The notes beneath the pieces were generated by a model. The model saw only the letters and a program-made list of their open reading frames with translations. It did no database searches and was not told where the DNA came from. From Texcoconibacillus texcoconensis (GTDB lineage Bacteria > Bacillota > Bacilli > Bacillales > Salisediminibacteriaceae), in NCBI RefSeq assembly GCF_014202575.1, contig NZ_JACHHB010000015.1, positions 28,303-92,302 on the forward strand: a stretch of DNA of 64,000 nt. Direction: 5' to 3'. Positions 25,195 through 34,667 of the stretch are shown piece by piece. A program made the position numbers and the translations under genes. The number at the start of each line of letters is the position of its first letter. Position 1 is the first letter of the stretch.

Positions 25195-27801
25195 TTAAAC
25201 ACCTTTATAAGCTTGACGGTAAATCTCAGCTAACTCTTTTACGAGTGGCTGTTTCGGATTAGATATTGTACATTGATCTTCAAATGCACGATCAGCTAAA
25301 TCTTCAACTTCCTGTTCAAATTCCGACTTTTTCACACCATTTTCCGCAATGCTCATTGGAATATCTAGCTCACGAGCCAGTTTAATCACTGCTTGGACGA
25401 GGCTTTCCACTCCTTCTTCTGTCGTTTTTGCAGGAAGCCCTAGTTTGCGGGCAATTTCCGCATAACGCTGATCAGCAATGAAATGTTCATATTTCGGGAA
25501 AGTTGCAAACTTCGTCGGTTTTTTCGCATTGTATCGAATCACATGCGGCATAAGAATCGTATTCGCACGGCCATGGGCAATCTCAAATTCAGACCCTAAT
25601 TTATGCGCAAGGCTATGATTAATTCCTAAAAATGCATTCGCAAATGCCATTCCAGCAATCGTAGACGCATTGTGCACCTTCTCACGGGCAACCTCGTCCT
25701 TTTCTCCATAATGATAAGCACGCGGTAAATATTCAAACACTAATTCTATTGCCTTCATCGCCAATCCGTCGGTATAATCGTTCGCTAGGTTTGAAACATA
25801 TGCTTCAATCGCATGTGTCAAAACATCCATGCCTGTATCTGCTGTCACTTGTTTAGGAACAGTCATAACAAATTGTGGATCTACAATCGCCACATCAGGT
25901 GTCAATTCGTAGTCTGCTAATGGATATTTTACGTTTTCTTCTTTATCAGTAATCACTGAAAATGACGTCACTTCAGAACCCGTCCCTGAAGTTGTTGGGA
26001 TCGCTACAAATTGCGCTTTTTTCCCTAGCTTTGGAAATTTGAATACGCGTTTTCTAATATCTAAAAACTTCTGCTTAATCCCTTTAAATTCAACGTCAGG
26101 ATATTCATGGAAAAGCCACATGGCTTTAGCAGCATCCATCGGTGATCCACCGCCAAGGGTGATGATCACATCAGGCTCAAAACTATTCATCATTTCCGTC
26201 CCTTTCATCACTGTCTCAATTGAAGGGTCCGGCTCAATATCAGAAAAAATTTCGTAACGAACGTTATCTGAACGTTTTTGTAAGTAGTAGAGGATTCGGT
26301 CAACATAGCCAAGGTCGACCATTGCTTTATCCGTAACAATCATCGCCTTCGAAATATTTGGCATCTTTTCTAAGTACTGTATAGCATTCTTTTCAAAGTA
26401 AACTTTAGGTGGCACTTTAAACCATTGCATATTAACATTCCTTCTCGCCAGTTTTTTTACATTGAATAAATGAACAGCCGTTACGTTTGTCGATACAGAA
26501 TTTCGTCCATAAGAGCCACACCCTAAAGTTAGCGATGGCATATAGGCATTATAGATGTCACCAATAGCTCCTTGAGATGAAGGGGCATTCGTAATCAAAC
26601 GTCCTGCTTTCATACGCATAGCAAATTGATGAATCACGTCTTCATCTTCTGAATGAATAACAGCTGAATGGCCTATGCCATGAAACGCCAACATTTCTTC
26701 TGTTCTTTTCAACCCTTCCTCTGTCGTCTTAACTCGATAACAAGCAAGGACTGGACTCAATTTTTCTCGTGAAAGCGGGTTGTCTGGTCCTACACCTTGT
26801 AACTCCGCGAGCAAGATTTTCGTTTCCTCAGGCACATTGACGCCTGCTTTTTGCGCGATTTCGTAAGCGGATTTCCCGACAATTTCACCATTAACCGCAC
26901 AAGCATTTTCATTAATAACAAGCGACTCTACTTTCTTTCTCTCTGCATCAGTAAGGAAATGACATTGGTTAGCTTTTAATTCATTTTTTACATCATCGTA
27001 GATTTCATCGTCTATAATGACCGCTTGCTCTGAGGCACAAATCATGCCATTATCGAAAGTTTTAGAAAGGATGAGGTCGTTTACTGCCCGCTTTACTTTG
27101 GCCGTTTTTTCAATATAACAAGGCACATTACCTGGACCAACACCTAAGGCAGGCTTCCCTTGACTATAAGCAGATTTCACCATACCTGATCCACCTGTTG
27201 CTAATATAAGTGCCACTTGTTCGTGAGCCATTAATTGCTGCGTTGCTTCTAATGAAGGAGTTTCAATCCATTGAATGCAATGTTTAGGTGCTCCTGCTTC
27301 GAGTGCCGCCTCATAAAGAACTTTTGCTGCTTCACGACTCGATTTCTGAGCACCGGGATGAAAGGCAAAAATAATCGGGTTACGTGTCTTAATTGAAATT
27401 AATGCCTTAAACATTGTTGTCGACGTAGGATTGGTAACAGGCGTAACACCTGCAATCACACCGACCGGTTCTGCAATCTCTACGATTCCTTCATGTTCAT
27501 CTTCGTGTATAACACCGACTGTACGATCATGTTTAATACTGTTGTAAATATATTCAGTCGCGAAAATGTTTTTAATAATTTTATCCTCATATACACCACG
27601 ACCTGTTTCCTCTACAGCAAATTTAGCTAACGGCATGTGTTGATCCAAACCTGCTAAAGCCATCTGTTTTACAATGTGATTAATCGTATCTTGATCAAAA
27701 CTTTGAAACGCTTCCAATGCCTGTTTTCCATTAGTCGCTAAATGATCAATCATCGTTTGCACACTTTGTTTTTGTTCCACTTGTTCTTCTTTTGTCGCCA
27801 T
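25195..27801 (-). CDS. adhE: Bifunctional acetaldehyde-CoA / alcohol dehydrogenase AdhE
   Basis: Fermentative enzyme that reduces acetyl-CoA to acetaldehyde and then ethanol, recycling NADH. 868 residues: an N-terminal CoA-acylating aldehyde dehydrogenase (to about 440; catalytic Cys255 in GMICASE) and a C-terminal iron-dependent alcohol dehydrogenase with GGGSPMDAAK and the iron ligands in GINHSLAHKLG. The family forms helical filaments (spirosomes). The start is ATG 27801, behind AAGGAGG at 9 nt; the frame to 27837 has no such site. With class III ribonucleotide reductase elsewhere in the window, it indicates real anaerobic capacity. Confidence 0.96.
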   Translation of the reverse strand: MATKEEQVEQKQSVQTMIDHLATNGKQALEAFQSFDQDTINHIVKQMALAGLDQHMPLAKFAVEETGRGVYEDKIIKNIFATEYIYNSIKHDRTVGVIHEDEHEGIVEIAEPVGVIAGVTPVTNPTSTTMFKALISIKTRNPIIFAFHPGAQKSSREAAKVLYEAALEAGAPKHCIQWIETPSLEATQQLMAHEQVALILATGGSGMVKSAYSQGKPALGVGPGNVPCYIEKTAKVKRAVNDLILSKTFDNGMICASEQAVIIDDEIYDDVKNELKANQCHFLTDAERKKVESLVINENACAVNGEIVGKSAYEIAQKAGVNVPEETKILLAELQGVGPDNPLSREKLSPVLACYRVKTTEEGLKRTEEMLAFHGIGHSAVIHSEDEDVIHQFAMRMKAGRLITNAPSSQGAIGDIYNAYMPSLTLGCGSYGRNSVSTNVTAVHLFNVKKLARRNVNMQWFKVPPKVYFEKNAIQYLEKMPNISKAMIVTDKAMVDLGYVDRILYYLQKRSDNVRYEIFSDIEPDPSIETVMKGTEMMNSFEPDVIITLGGGSPMDAAKAMWLFHEYPDVEFKGIKQKFLDIRKRVFKFPKLGKKAQFVAIPTTSGTGSEVTSFSVITDKEENVKYPLADYELTPDVAIVDPQFVMTVPKQVTADTGMDVLTHAIEAYVSNLANDYTDGLAMKAIELVFEYLPRAYHYGEKDEVAREKVHNASTIAGMAFANAFLGINHSLAHKLGSEFEIAHGRANTILMPHVIRYNAKKPTKFATFPKYEHFIADQRYAEIARKLGLPAKTTEEGVESLVQAVIKLARELDIPMSIAENGVKKSEFEQEVEDLADRAFEDQCTISNPKQPLVKELAEIYRQAYKGV

Positions 27802-27915
27802 ATAAAATTCCTCCTTATTTTGAGAACTCATTCTCATATATTTTTACTTTTTTAAGTTATTAAGTCATTAAGTTGTGAAATACTGAGCATGATAACTCAA
27901 AAAATATGAAACCTA

Positions 27916-28161
27916 TCACTTACATGCTGGGTTTCTAGGAACTTTTTTTATAGAAATATCATTAATCATTCGCGCACTATTTTGAAGAACACATACATAA
28001 TTTAGGGTCCAAATGAAAGATGGGATTTCGTGATTGTCATCAAACATCATCGCTTCAAACTGATCTCCTACCGCATTTTCAAATGCTTCTCGGGAATATG
28101 TTTCGGTATCGGTTGAAAAATCAATCCAGTCAAATATAATTTTATTTTGGACGTTTTCCAT
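27916..28161 (-). CDS. Small hypothetical protein
   Basis: An 81-residue soluble, acidic protein (DWIDFSTDTETYSREAFENA in the N-terminal part, IWTLNYVCVLQNSARMIND later). I do not recognise the family. AGGGAGGGATCACC precedes the ATG, which makes translation likely. It is upstream of adhE on the same strand with a 114-nt gap, so separate transcription is probable. Confidence 0.6.
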   Translation of the reverse strand: MENVQNKIIFDWIDFSTDTETYSREAFENAVGDQFEAMMFDDNHEIPSFIWTLNYVCVLQNSARMINDISIKKVPRNPACK

Positions 28162-28347
28162 GGTGATCCCTCCCTTACTTTTGTAATTTTCATTATATCA
28201 TTTACAATCGAATCCTAAATTGCAAAATATTGAATATTTTTTGTCTCTTTATAAAGCGCTCCCATTACATTTATTCTTTTTATTTTTCAGAAAGTTCACT
28301 ATTATGAATATAAGAATGAACCTTTTAATCACCAAGGAGGATCATAA

Positions 28348-29544
28348 ATGAACATTCGCAAAAGTAGAGCAGACGACAAAGATGTATTGATTGACCTTTC
28401 CGAATTTGCCTTTCAATACGAATTGAGCGATGAAGACAGAAACGAACGACGTGAGCAAATGAAACCCGAATGGACGTGGGTCGTTGAAGAAGAAGGACAG
28501 GTTGTCTCGAAAACAACTGTCATTCCGTTAGTTACATACGTAGGTGGTAAATCTTTTAACATGGGAGGTGTCTCTGGTGTCGCAACATGGCCTGAGCATC
28601 GTCGTAGTGGGTTTGTACGAGAGTTACTGTCGAAGAGTTTAGAAGAGATGCGTAGCAATGGGCAGTGCTTGTCGTTTCTCTATCCGTTTTCTATTCCTCT
28701 TTACCGAAAATACGGTTGGGAATTATTCACTGAATATGAAACAATCACGCTGAAAAGAGATCAATTACCTGAACGAAAAACCTTCCCTGGTCAAATCAAA
28801 CGTAAATCAAGCGTTGATTCAGACATTAAAACGATCTATGAGCAGGTTGCGCCACGTTTCCATGGAACATTAAAGCGGGATGATGAATGGTGGGACCGAT
28901 CCGTTCTGAAGAAAAAGAAAGGCCAAATAGCAGCCTATTATGATGACAATGATACGATACAAGGATACATCATCTACAAAGTAAAGGATCAGCATTTAAC
29001 AGTGCATGAATGGGTGTCTAGCCATGTTGAAGCACGAAATGCGCTCTTTTCATTTCTTGCTAATCACGACTCGATGATCGACACATTAACGATCAACGCC
29101 CCAGTAAAAGAAAATTTATCTTTCTCATTACCTGACCCGAAAATCAAACGTGACATCACTTCTTACTTTATGGCACGGATCGTCGACGTTGAAAACTTTT
29201 TACAACAGTATCCTTTTGCGACGCAAGACAAAGTCACGCTCATTTTCCACGTTCGTGATCCTTTTTGCTCATGGAACGAGGGAACGTTTATCGTCAAGAC
29301 GGGCGACATACCTGGAGAAAATGATGTTCAACGGGCACAATCGAAAAGTGAAGGTGCCGCTTGCACCCATCCGCCTAAACGCGGAATCCACACTGACATC
29401 AAGTATTTAACAGCAATGCTGATGAATGCACAATCTCCTTTACACCTATATGACCAACAAATGATTAATGGAAATAAGAAAGATATCGATACATTTTCAG
29501 ACGTAATCCCTAACAACTGCCCTTATTTATACGATTTCTTTTAA
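28348..29544 (+). CDS. Eis-like GNAT N-acetyltransferase
   Basis: A 398-residue protein with the three-part Eis architecture: an N-terminal GNAT domain (acetyl-CoA loop in VATWPEHRRSGFVRELLSKS, about 80-100), a second GNAT-like domain, and a C-terminal sterol-carrier-protein-like domain ending with the C-terminal carboxylate near the active site (LYDFF). The family includes aminoglycoside and polyamine acetyltransferases; the natural substrate here is unknown. AAGGAGG lies 8 nt before the ATG. Convergent with the aldehyde dehydrogenase gene, sharing a terminator. Confidence 0.87.
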   Translation: MNIRKSRADDKDVLIDLSEFAFQYELSDEDRNERREQMKPEWTWVVEEEGQVVSKTTVIPLVTYVGGKSFNMGGVSGVATWPEHRRSGFVRELLSKSLEEMRSNGQCLSFLYPFSIPLYRKYGWELFTEYETITLKRDQLPERKTFPGQIKRKSSVDSDIKTIYEQVAPRFHGTLKRDDEWWDRSVLKKKKGQIAAYYDDNDTIQGYIIYKVKDQHLTVHEWVSSHVEARNALFSFLANHDSMIDTLTINAPVKENLSFSLPDPKIKRDITSYFMARIVDVENFLQQYPFATQDKVTLIFHVRDPFCSWNEGTFIVKTGDIPGENDVQRAQSKSEGAACTHPPKRGIHTDIKYLTAMLMNAQSPLHLYDQQMINGNKKDIDTFSDVIPNNCPYLYDFF

Positions 29545-29553
29545 CACACAAAG

Positions 29554-29588
29554 GGCTGCTTCAAAGTTCGATTCTTTCAAGCAGCCCT
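29554..29588. terminator. Bidirectional terminator
   Basis: GGGCTGCTT (29554-29562) pairs with AAGCAGCCC (29580-29588) between convergent stops; short T-rich stretches follow on both strands. Confidence 0.78.
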
Positions 29589-29599
29589 CTTGTTCTTAC

Positions 29600-30973
29600 T
29601 TATTGAAATAGTTTACGCATTGCCTTAATGGATGTTTCTGACTGCTTGTATCGCAGCGGAACGTCAAATGACGTTGTCTGTTTTAAGACGCTTTTTTCAT
29701 GGGTAAATGTATCAAAACTTGCTTTACCATGATATGCACCGACGCCACTGGCACCGCGTCCCCCAAATGGTAGGGCTGAATTAGCTAAGTGATAAACCGT
29801 ATCATTAACACACCCGCCACCAAATGGCACGTTTTCTAAAATGTATTCCTGTAGCTTTTCCCGTTCAGTAAATAAGTAAAGGGCGAGTGGATCTGGGTTT
29901 TCACGGACGATATCTAATACTTCTTCCTCGTCGTCAAATGTAATTACAGGCAAAATGGGCCCGAAGATTTCATCTTTCATGACGGGATCATCCAATTGAA
30001 CGTCAACCATAACCGTTGGTTCAATAAATCGTTTAGAACGGTCATGTCCACCTCCGTAGATGATTTTTTCAGCATCTAACAGTGAAGTGAGTCGATCGTG
30101 ATGCTGTTCATGAACAATTTTTGGGAAGTCCGGATTTTTTTCTACCTTTTCTCCGTAATATTTTTTAATGTACTTGATCATGTGTTTGAGCAGTTTCCGC
30201 TCCTGTTTACGATGAACGAGAACATAATCTGGTGCAACACACGTTTGACCTGCATTAAGAAATTTGCCCCACACGATTCGTTTCGCTGCTAGTTTGACGT
30301 TTGCATCTTTCATGACAATCGCTGGACTCTTTCCACCTAACTCTAGCGTCACAGGCGTTAAGTTCTCTGCAGCAGCTTTCATCACTTTTTTCCCTACTTC
30401 GCTACTACCTGTGAAAAAGATATAGTCAAAATGCTCACTGAGCAAATTTTTAGCAACGTCGGCATCTCCTTCAACGACTGCAACATATTCAGGAGTGAAA
30501 AGATCTTCCAATAAAGATTTGATCACGCGCGATGTATTCGGTGTGTATTCTGATGGTTTCACAACGGCTGTATTACCCGCTGCAATCGCTCCGATCAAAG
30601 GTGCGATCGCCAGTTGAAATGGATAGTTCCACGGCGCGATAACAAGTGTGACCCCATAAGGTTCACGATAAATATAACTCGTTGAGCCAGTATGGCTGAG
30701 GGGCGTTTTTACTTTTTCGGGCGCTGTCCATTCATCAAGATGTTTAAGGACATCTTTAATTTCTGCGTACAAAAAACCGATTTCTGTCATGAAGGCTTCA
30801 GGACGCGATTTATTAAGATCTTGATGTAATGCAGCCATAATTTCCTCTTCACGCGCTTCAATGGTTTCACGCAACGCTTTCAGTTGCATTTTTCGTTTTT
30901 TTACCGACTTTGTTTCACCTTGATGAAAAAACGTTCGTTGACGTTCGACGAGGTTCTTTATTGAATCGACCAT
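29600..30973 (-). CDS. Aldehyde dehydrogenase (YwdH/class 3 type)
   Basis: NAD(P)-dependent oxidation of an aldehyde to the acid. About 457 residues, the short class-3-like form. PWNYPFQLA, GSSEVGKKV (cofactor binding), LELGGKSP (general base Glu211) and NAGQTCVAPDY (catalytic Cys245) are all present. The substrate is likely a medium- or long-chain aldehyde. The start is ATG 30973, after AAAGGAG; the open frame to 31027 extends into a palindrome and was not used. The 21-bp perfect palindrome 50 nt upstream suggests a dedicated regulator. Confidence 0.93.
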   Translation of the reverse strand: MVDSIKNLVERQRTFFHQGETKSVKKRKMQLKALRETIEAREEEIMAALHQDLNKSRPEAFMTEIGFLYAEIKDVLKHLDEWTAPEKVKTPLSHTGSTSYIYREPYGVTLVIAPWNYPFQLAIAPLIGAIAAGNTAVVKPSEYTPNTSRVIKSLLEDLFTPEYVAVVEGDADVAKNLLSEHFDYIFFTGSSEVGKKVMKAAAENLTPVTLELGGKSPAIVMKDANVKLAAKRIVWGKFLNAGQTCVAPDYVLVHRKQERKLLKHMIKYIKKYYGEKVEKNPDFPKIVHEQHHDRLTSLLDAEKIIYGGGHDRSKRFIEPTVMVDVQLDDPVMKDEIFGPILPVITFDDEEEVLDIVRENPDPLALYLFTEREKLQEYILENVPFGGGCVNDTVYHLANSALPFGGRGASGVGAYHGKASFDTFTHEKSVLKQTTSFDVPLRYKQSETSIKAMRKLFQ

Positions 30974-31025
30974 TTTCCTACTCCTTTCGCGACGTTTCGT
31001 CATTTCACTTTTCATTCCCTTCAAC

Positions 31026-31046
31026 ATATACGGTTAAACCGTATAT
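31026..31046 (-). promoter_or_regulatory. Perfect 21-bp palindrome, probable operator
   Basis: ATATACGGTT-A-AACCGTATAT: two exact 10-bp arms around one base, lying between the MATE stop codon and the aldehyde dehydrogenase start. No T-run follows, so an operator (TetR/MarR-like) fits better than a terminator. No cognate regulator gene is adjacent. Confidence 0.6.
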
Positions 31047-32422
31047 CAGCTGTCTTTCAACGTTTCTTGTTCTACCTTTCTCTCTTCACGATTTTGCACG
31101 ACAAACAAACGGCGTAGAAGAAAGAGGGCACATGCAGTGAGACCTACCGTCAAACCAATCCAATACCCATATGGGCCAAAGAAAGTATAATTAGCAAAAT
31201 AATAACCAGCTGGTAACCCGAAAATCCAAAACGATACAAGAGCCGCTACAAACGGAACATTGACGTCTTTATAGCCTCGTAACACGCCTTGAATCGGCGT
31301 ATTTAATGCATCGGAAAACTGGAAAAAGATCGCAAATATTAGGAATGTCTTAATGTAATCCAAAACTTCTGGATCATTTGTATATAGTTGACCTGCTGGT
31401 TCTCTCAACACGTAAATAACGACACAAGCAAAGAGCGCCAGCATAAGAGCAAATACCATGCCGATCGCTCCGTACGCTTTGGCATCAGAAATTCTTTTCG
31501 CCCCGACTTCAAAACCGACCGCAATCGTTAACGCCATCGCGATACTTAACGGAAGCATGTATAACAATGATGAAAAGTTGAGGGCTGCTTGGTGAGCTGC
31601 AATAATTTCCGTCGTAAATTGACTCATTAATAAAGTGACAGCCGAAAAAATACTCGCTTCAAAAAAGATCGTCATCCCAATCGGCAATCCTAACAAAAGG
31701 ATTTCCTTCCAAGTGGATATAGAGACTTGATACAACTTTTTAAACACTTGATAAGGAGAAAACGGTCGCACATTGGCGACGTAATAATACGTAATAAACA
31801 AAATGACCCAGTACGTCACAGCAGAGGCATATCCTGCTCCTATCCCTCCTAATTCCGGAAAACCGAAACGACCAAAAATCAATGCATAGTTAAATACAAA
31901 GTTAACAGGTAGGGCCATGAGCGTAATCACCATTGTGACACGTGTCTGTCCAAGAGAATCAATAAAACAGCGCAATACTGTGTACACAAATAATGGCACA
32001 ATGCCTAACGCAAGACCGATTAAATAGTGTTTGGCAACATGACGAACACTATCCTCTAAAGACATCGCCTGCAAGATCGGATCGAGCACAAAATAACCTA
32101 ATATAATCACAATCGCCGCAATCGCAATCGATAAGTAGACACCTTGGATCACTGAAAACGGAACTTCTTCCGCTCGTTTGGCACCAATTTTTTGCGAAAT
32201 TATCGGTGTCATTGCTAGTAACACACCCGTAACCCCTGTAAAAACTGGCATCCACAAACTTGATCCAATCGCCACGCCTGCAAGATCATCTGCACCAGCT
32301 TGTCCAGACATGGTTGTATCGATGAAGTTCATCGCAGTAAGACCGACTTGTGTGATAAGAATCGGCCACATCACGAACATAAGGAGGCGTATTTTTTCGC
32401 GCCACGTTTTCGTTTCATACAT
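31046..32422 (-). CDS. MATE family efflux transporter (NorM-like)
   Basis: About 458 residues and twelve hydrophobic segments, with a NorM-type start (WREKIRLLMFVMWPILITQV) and the helix 2 signature MNFIDTTMSGQAGADDLAG. Na+ or H+ coupled export of cationic drugs or dyes is the family role. Not closely similar to the MATE gene at 12292, so it is a different subfamily. The start is ATG 32422, 8 nt after GGGGG. The aldehyde dehydrogenase lies 72 nt downstream; the two could be one transcript interrupted by the palindrome. Confidence 0.87.
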   Translation of the reverse strand: MYETKTWREKIRLLMFVMWPILITQVGLTAMNFIDTTMSGQAGADDLAGVAIGSSLWMPVFTGVTGVLLAMTPIISQKIGAKRAEEVPFSVIQGVYLSIAIAAIVIILGYFVLDPILQAMSLEDSVRHVAKHYLIGLALGIVPLFVYTVLRCFIDSLGQTRVTMVITLMALPVNFVFNYALIFGRFGFPELGGIGAGYASAVTYWVILFITYYYVANVRPFSPYQVFKKLYQVSISTWKEILLLGLPIGMTIFFEASIFSAVTLLMSQFTTEIIAAHQAALNFSSLLYMLPLSIAMALTIAVGFEVGAKRISDAKAYGAIGMVFALMLALFACVVIYVLREPAGQLYTNDPEVLDYIKTFLIFAIFFQFSDALNTPIQGVLRGYKDVNVPFVAALVSFWIFGLPAGYYFANYTFFGPYGYWIGLTVGLTACALFLLRRLFVVQNREERKVEQETLKDS

Positions 32423-32572
32423 GATGTTTGCCCCCTTTCTGAGCACACGTTTCTATGAATGTTACCTTAAAACCTAAACTTCATTTATCAACCGAGATCT
32501 ACTTACGGATAAAAACATACATCATCTATCCTAACGAGTTTTGTTATGAAAAACCATCTTTTTTTACACACG

Positions 32573-32609
32573 AAAAAACGATGACCTCATACGCGTAAAG
32601 TCATCGTTT
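32573..32609 (-). terminator. Terminator downstream of the binding-protein relic
   Basis: Minus-strand AACGATGAC pairs with GTCATCGTT and is followed by a T-run. It lies about 23 nt after the stop codon of the gene relic, so it is probably that gene's preserved terminator. Confidence 0.75.
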
Positions 32610-32631
32610 CCCTTTCCATATTTCGGGATGT

Positions 32632-32760
32632 TTATTCATAATTTTGAACAGGGACATAGACCGTTTTTTCAATGATACGCTGACCTTGTTCTGACAACAT
32701 CCAGTCGAGAAAACCATCGATATGTGGGTTGGCGCTCCCAGCCCAACATCTATCGGTGAT
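32632..32760 (-). pseudogene. 3' relic of an ABC-transporter binding protein gene (PstS-like)
   Basis: About 42 codons remain in frame with a TAA stop at 32632-32634 and read as the C-terminus of a phosphate-type periplasmic binding protein: HIDGFLDWMLSEQG, then QRIIEKTVYVPVQNYE. The pattern FLDW(L/M)LSxxGQxIxxxxxYVP is characteristic of PstS and related proteins. There is no start codon or signal peptide; upstream sequence runs straight into the terminator of the COG0523 gene. A deletion that removed the 5' part is the simplest account. Confidence 0.65.
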
Positions 32761-32770
32761 CTTTTTGTTC

Positions 32771-32812
32771 AAAAAGAAGAGAAAATACACTAATTATCTT
32801 CTCTTCTTACAA
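32771..32812 (-). terminator. Terminator of the COG0523 GTPase gene
   Basis: Minus-strand AGAAGAGAA pairs with TTCTCTTCT across about 13 nt and is followed by TTTT. Confidence 0.8.
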
Positions 32813-32821
32813 CGTGTTCTA

Positions 32822-34027
32822 CTAATTGACTTCTTCGGTCAGCGGATGAGCTGGTAAAGGATCAGAAAACGAAAACCAATCTTGTGCCATTTCATCGTCC
32901 GTTAATAAACATTCGTCTAAATCTGCTTCAATCTCTTCTTGATTTTGTTTCACACCAATAAAAACAACCTCATTGATTCGATCGCCATATTCCTCATCCC
33001 AGTAAGCCTCCATTGCTGCTCCATCTTCAGCAAATACTTCTTGTTGCTCTTCTTCCGAAAATGAAGCCACCCATTTTCCGACCGTCTCCAACGTAAGTGA
33101 TGCGCCCGCTTGGCTAACAAGTGTTACCCAATCATTTCGTGTCGCAATCCACATAAACCCTTTTGCTCTTACGACTTCCTCTGGCCATTGATGAAAAAAT
33201 TGTGCAATACGTTCAGGGTGAAACGGACGTTTACGACGGTAAACAAATGAAGAGATACCATATTCCTCAGTTTCTGGCGTATGTTCCTCATTTAATTCCT
33301 TAATCCATCCTGGAGATTGGCTCACCTTTTCAAAATCAAACCGTCCTGTATTGATGATCTCAGAAGGATCGATTTGACCATGAGACGTACGAATCATCTT
33401 CGCCTCAGGTTGGAGCTTGCGTAATAATTGTTCAATTTTGTCTACGTCTTTTTCCTCTATCATATCGGTTTTATTTAAGATGAGAACATCACAACATTCT
33501 ACTTGATCAACAAGCAAGTCAACAACGTCTCTTTCATCACTTTCATCAGCTGACTCCCCTCGATCAACAAGTGTTTCTCCCGACGCATAATCATGCCAAA
33601 ACCGATAGGTATCAACAACTGTCACTAACGTATCTAAACGACAAACACTAGATAAATCAATACCTGTTTCTTCATCATAGTACGTAAATGTTTGTGCTAC
33701 AGGCATCGGTTCACTAATACCCGTCGATTCAATCAAAATGTAATCAAACGCGCCTTCACTGACAAGACGGTTTATTTCCACGAGTAAATCTTCTCGCAAC
33801 GTACAACAAATACAACCATTTGTCATTTCAACAAGCTTTTCTTCTGTTCTTAATAAGGTAGATTCATTTTTCACCATGTTTGCATCGATGTTGATTTCAC
33901 TCATGTCATTGACAATGACCGCAACTTTTAATCCTTGTTTGTTATGTAGGACATGTTGCAATAGCGTTGTTTTTCCTGCACCAAGAAAACCACTTAGAAC
34001 TGTTACAGGCGTTCGTTGATCATTCAT
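32822..34027 (-). CDS. COG0523 zinc-responsive GTPase (ZagA/YciC type metallochaperone)
   Basis: G3E-family GTPase of 401 residues thought to deliver zinc to client enzymes when zinc is scarce. P-loop GFLGAGKTT (13-21), [10 protein letters not shown], the metal motif CICC (Cys72, Cys74, Cys75) and IESTGISEP are present, with a CobW C-terminal domain from about 265. The start is ATG 34027, after GAGAGGTGAATG. A near-perfect Zur box lies 38 nt upstream, which supports the zinc (rather than cobalt or iron) assignment. The tail is acidic rather than His-rich. Confidence 0.9.
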   Translation of the reverse strand: MNDQRTPVTVLSGFLGAGKTTLLQHVLHNKQGLKVAVIVNDMSEINIDANMVKNESTLLRTEEKLVEMTNGCICCTLREDLLVEINRLVSEGAFDYILIESTGISEPMPVAQTFTYYDEETGIDLSSVCRLDTLVTVVDTYRFWHDYASGETLVDRGESADESDERDVVDLLVDQVECCDVLILNKTDMIEEKDVDKIEQLLRKLQPEAKMIRTSHGQIDPSEIINTGRFDFEKVSQSPGWIKELNEEHTPETEEYGISSFVYRRKRPFHPERIAQFFHQWPEEVVRAKGFMWIATRNDWVTLVSQAGASLTLETVGKWVASFSEEEQQEVFAEDGAAMEAYWDEEYGDRINEVVFIGVKQNQEEIEADLDECLLTDDEMAQDWFSFSDPLPAHPLTEEVN

Positions 34028-34064
34028 TTTACATTCACCTCTCGCTTGATTAAAAAGCAATAAA

Positions 34065-34079
34065 TCGAAATGATTACGA
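34065..34079 (-). promoter_or_regulatory. Zur box
   Basis: TCGAAATGATTACGA matches the Bacillus Zur consensus TCGTAATNATTACGA at 14 of 15 positions, flanked by AAA/TTT as usual. On the minus strand it overlaps a possible -10 (CGTAAT, 17 nt from TTGATC). Confidence 0.82.
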
Positions 34080-34133
34080 TTTTCACCTAATTCTAGATCA
34101 ACTTTCAGTACATGTCAATCACAAAATAGAAAT

Positions 34134-34164
34134 GGGAGAAGAACATACCGCATGCTCTTCTCCC
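34134..34164 (-). terminator. Terminator of the nrd operon
   Basis: Minus-strand GGGAGAAGA pairs with TCTTCTCCC and is followed by ATTTCTATTTTG; 15 nt after the nrdG stop. Confidence 0.8.
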
Positions 34165-34178
34165 ACTGTATGCTTTGC

Positions 34179-34667
34179 TTATAATACAGCTTCTTTCTTC
34201 GACTCAGCAACCATTTTTTTATTTACCTCAATCACCCTTTGATTGCGGCTCCCACGGTATGAAAGGGTCAAATCTTTCTCCGCTTCAATAAAAGGACCGT
34301 CAACGAGTACATCTGTTAACAATAGCAAGCGATGCACAAATGAATTCGTAGATTTTCGAAGTTCTTCTAGCGTATACCCTGTGTACACCCATACCCCTTT
34401 ACCGAGGGCTTTTACTTCTGCGGCAAGCTTAGCTGCTTCCTCTGCTTGCAAAAACGGCTCGCCACCAGAAAAGGTGACATCATTTAGTGGATTAGCTGCA
34501 ACTCTTTTCATCACTTCTGATAACGACCTTTCTTCGCCGTTTTCAATTGACCAACTCTCTGGATTATGGCAACCTACACACCGGTGTGGGCAGCCAGCAA
34601 AAAAAATAACCGTTCGGAGTCCCTCTCCATCAACAATAGAATCGTCTATGATCGATAACACCTTCAT
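34179..34667 (-). CDS. nrdG: Anaerobic ribonucleotide reductase activating protein
   Basis: Radical SAM activase of about 162 residues that creates the glycyl radical on NrdD. The cluster motif CPHRCVGC (CxxxCxxC) is at about 24-31 and SGGEPF follows near 69. The start ATG (34667) overlaps the nrdD stop in an ATGA, so the two are translationally coupled; the longer frame to 34715 lies inside nrdD and was rejected. Last gene of nrdA-nrdB-nrdD-nrdG. Confidence 0.95.
   Translation of the reverse strand: MKVLSIIDDSIVDGEGLRTVIFFAGCPHRCVGCHNPESWSIENGEERSLSEVMKRVAANPLNDVTFSGGEPFLQAEEAAKLAAEVKALGKGVWVYTGYTLEELRKSTNSFVHRLLLLTDVLVDGPFIEAEKDLTLSYRGSRNQRVIEVNKKMVAESKKEAVL

Noticed and set aside
27840..27900. 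Rex operator upstream of adhE
   Set aside because: Only a half site (TTGTGAAAT) is present; the second half does not match TTCACAA.
12292..32422. The two MATE genes as a recent duplication
   Set aside because: The N-termini and helix 2 motifs differ clearly and no shared DNA flanks are seen; they belong to different subfamilies.
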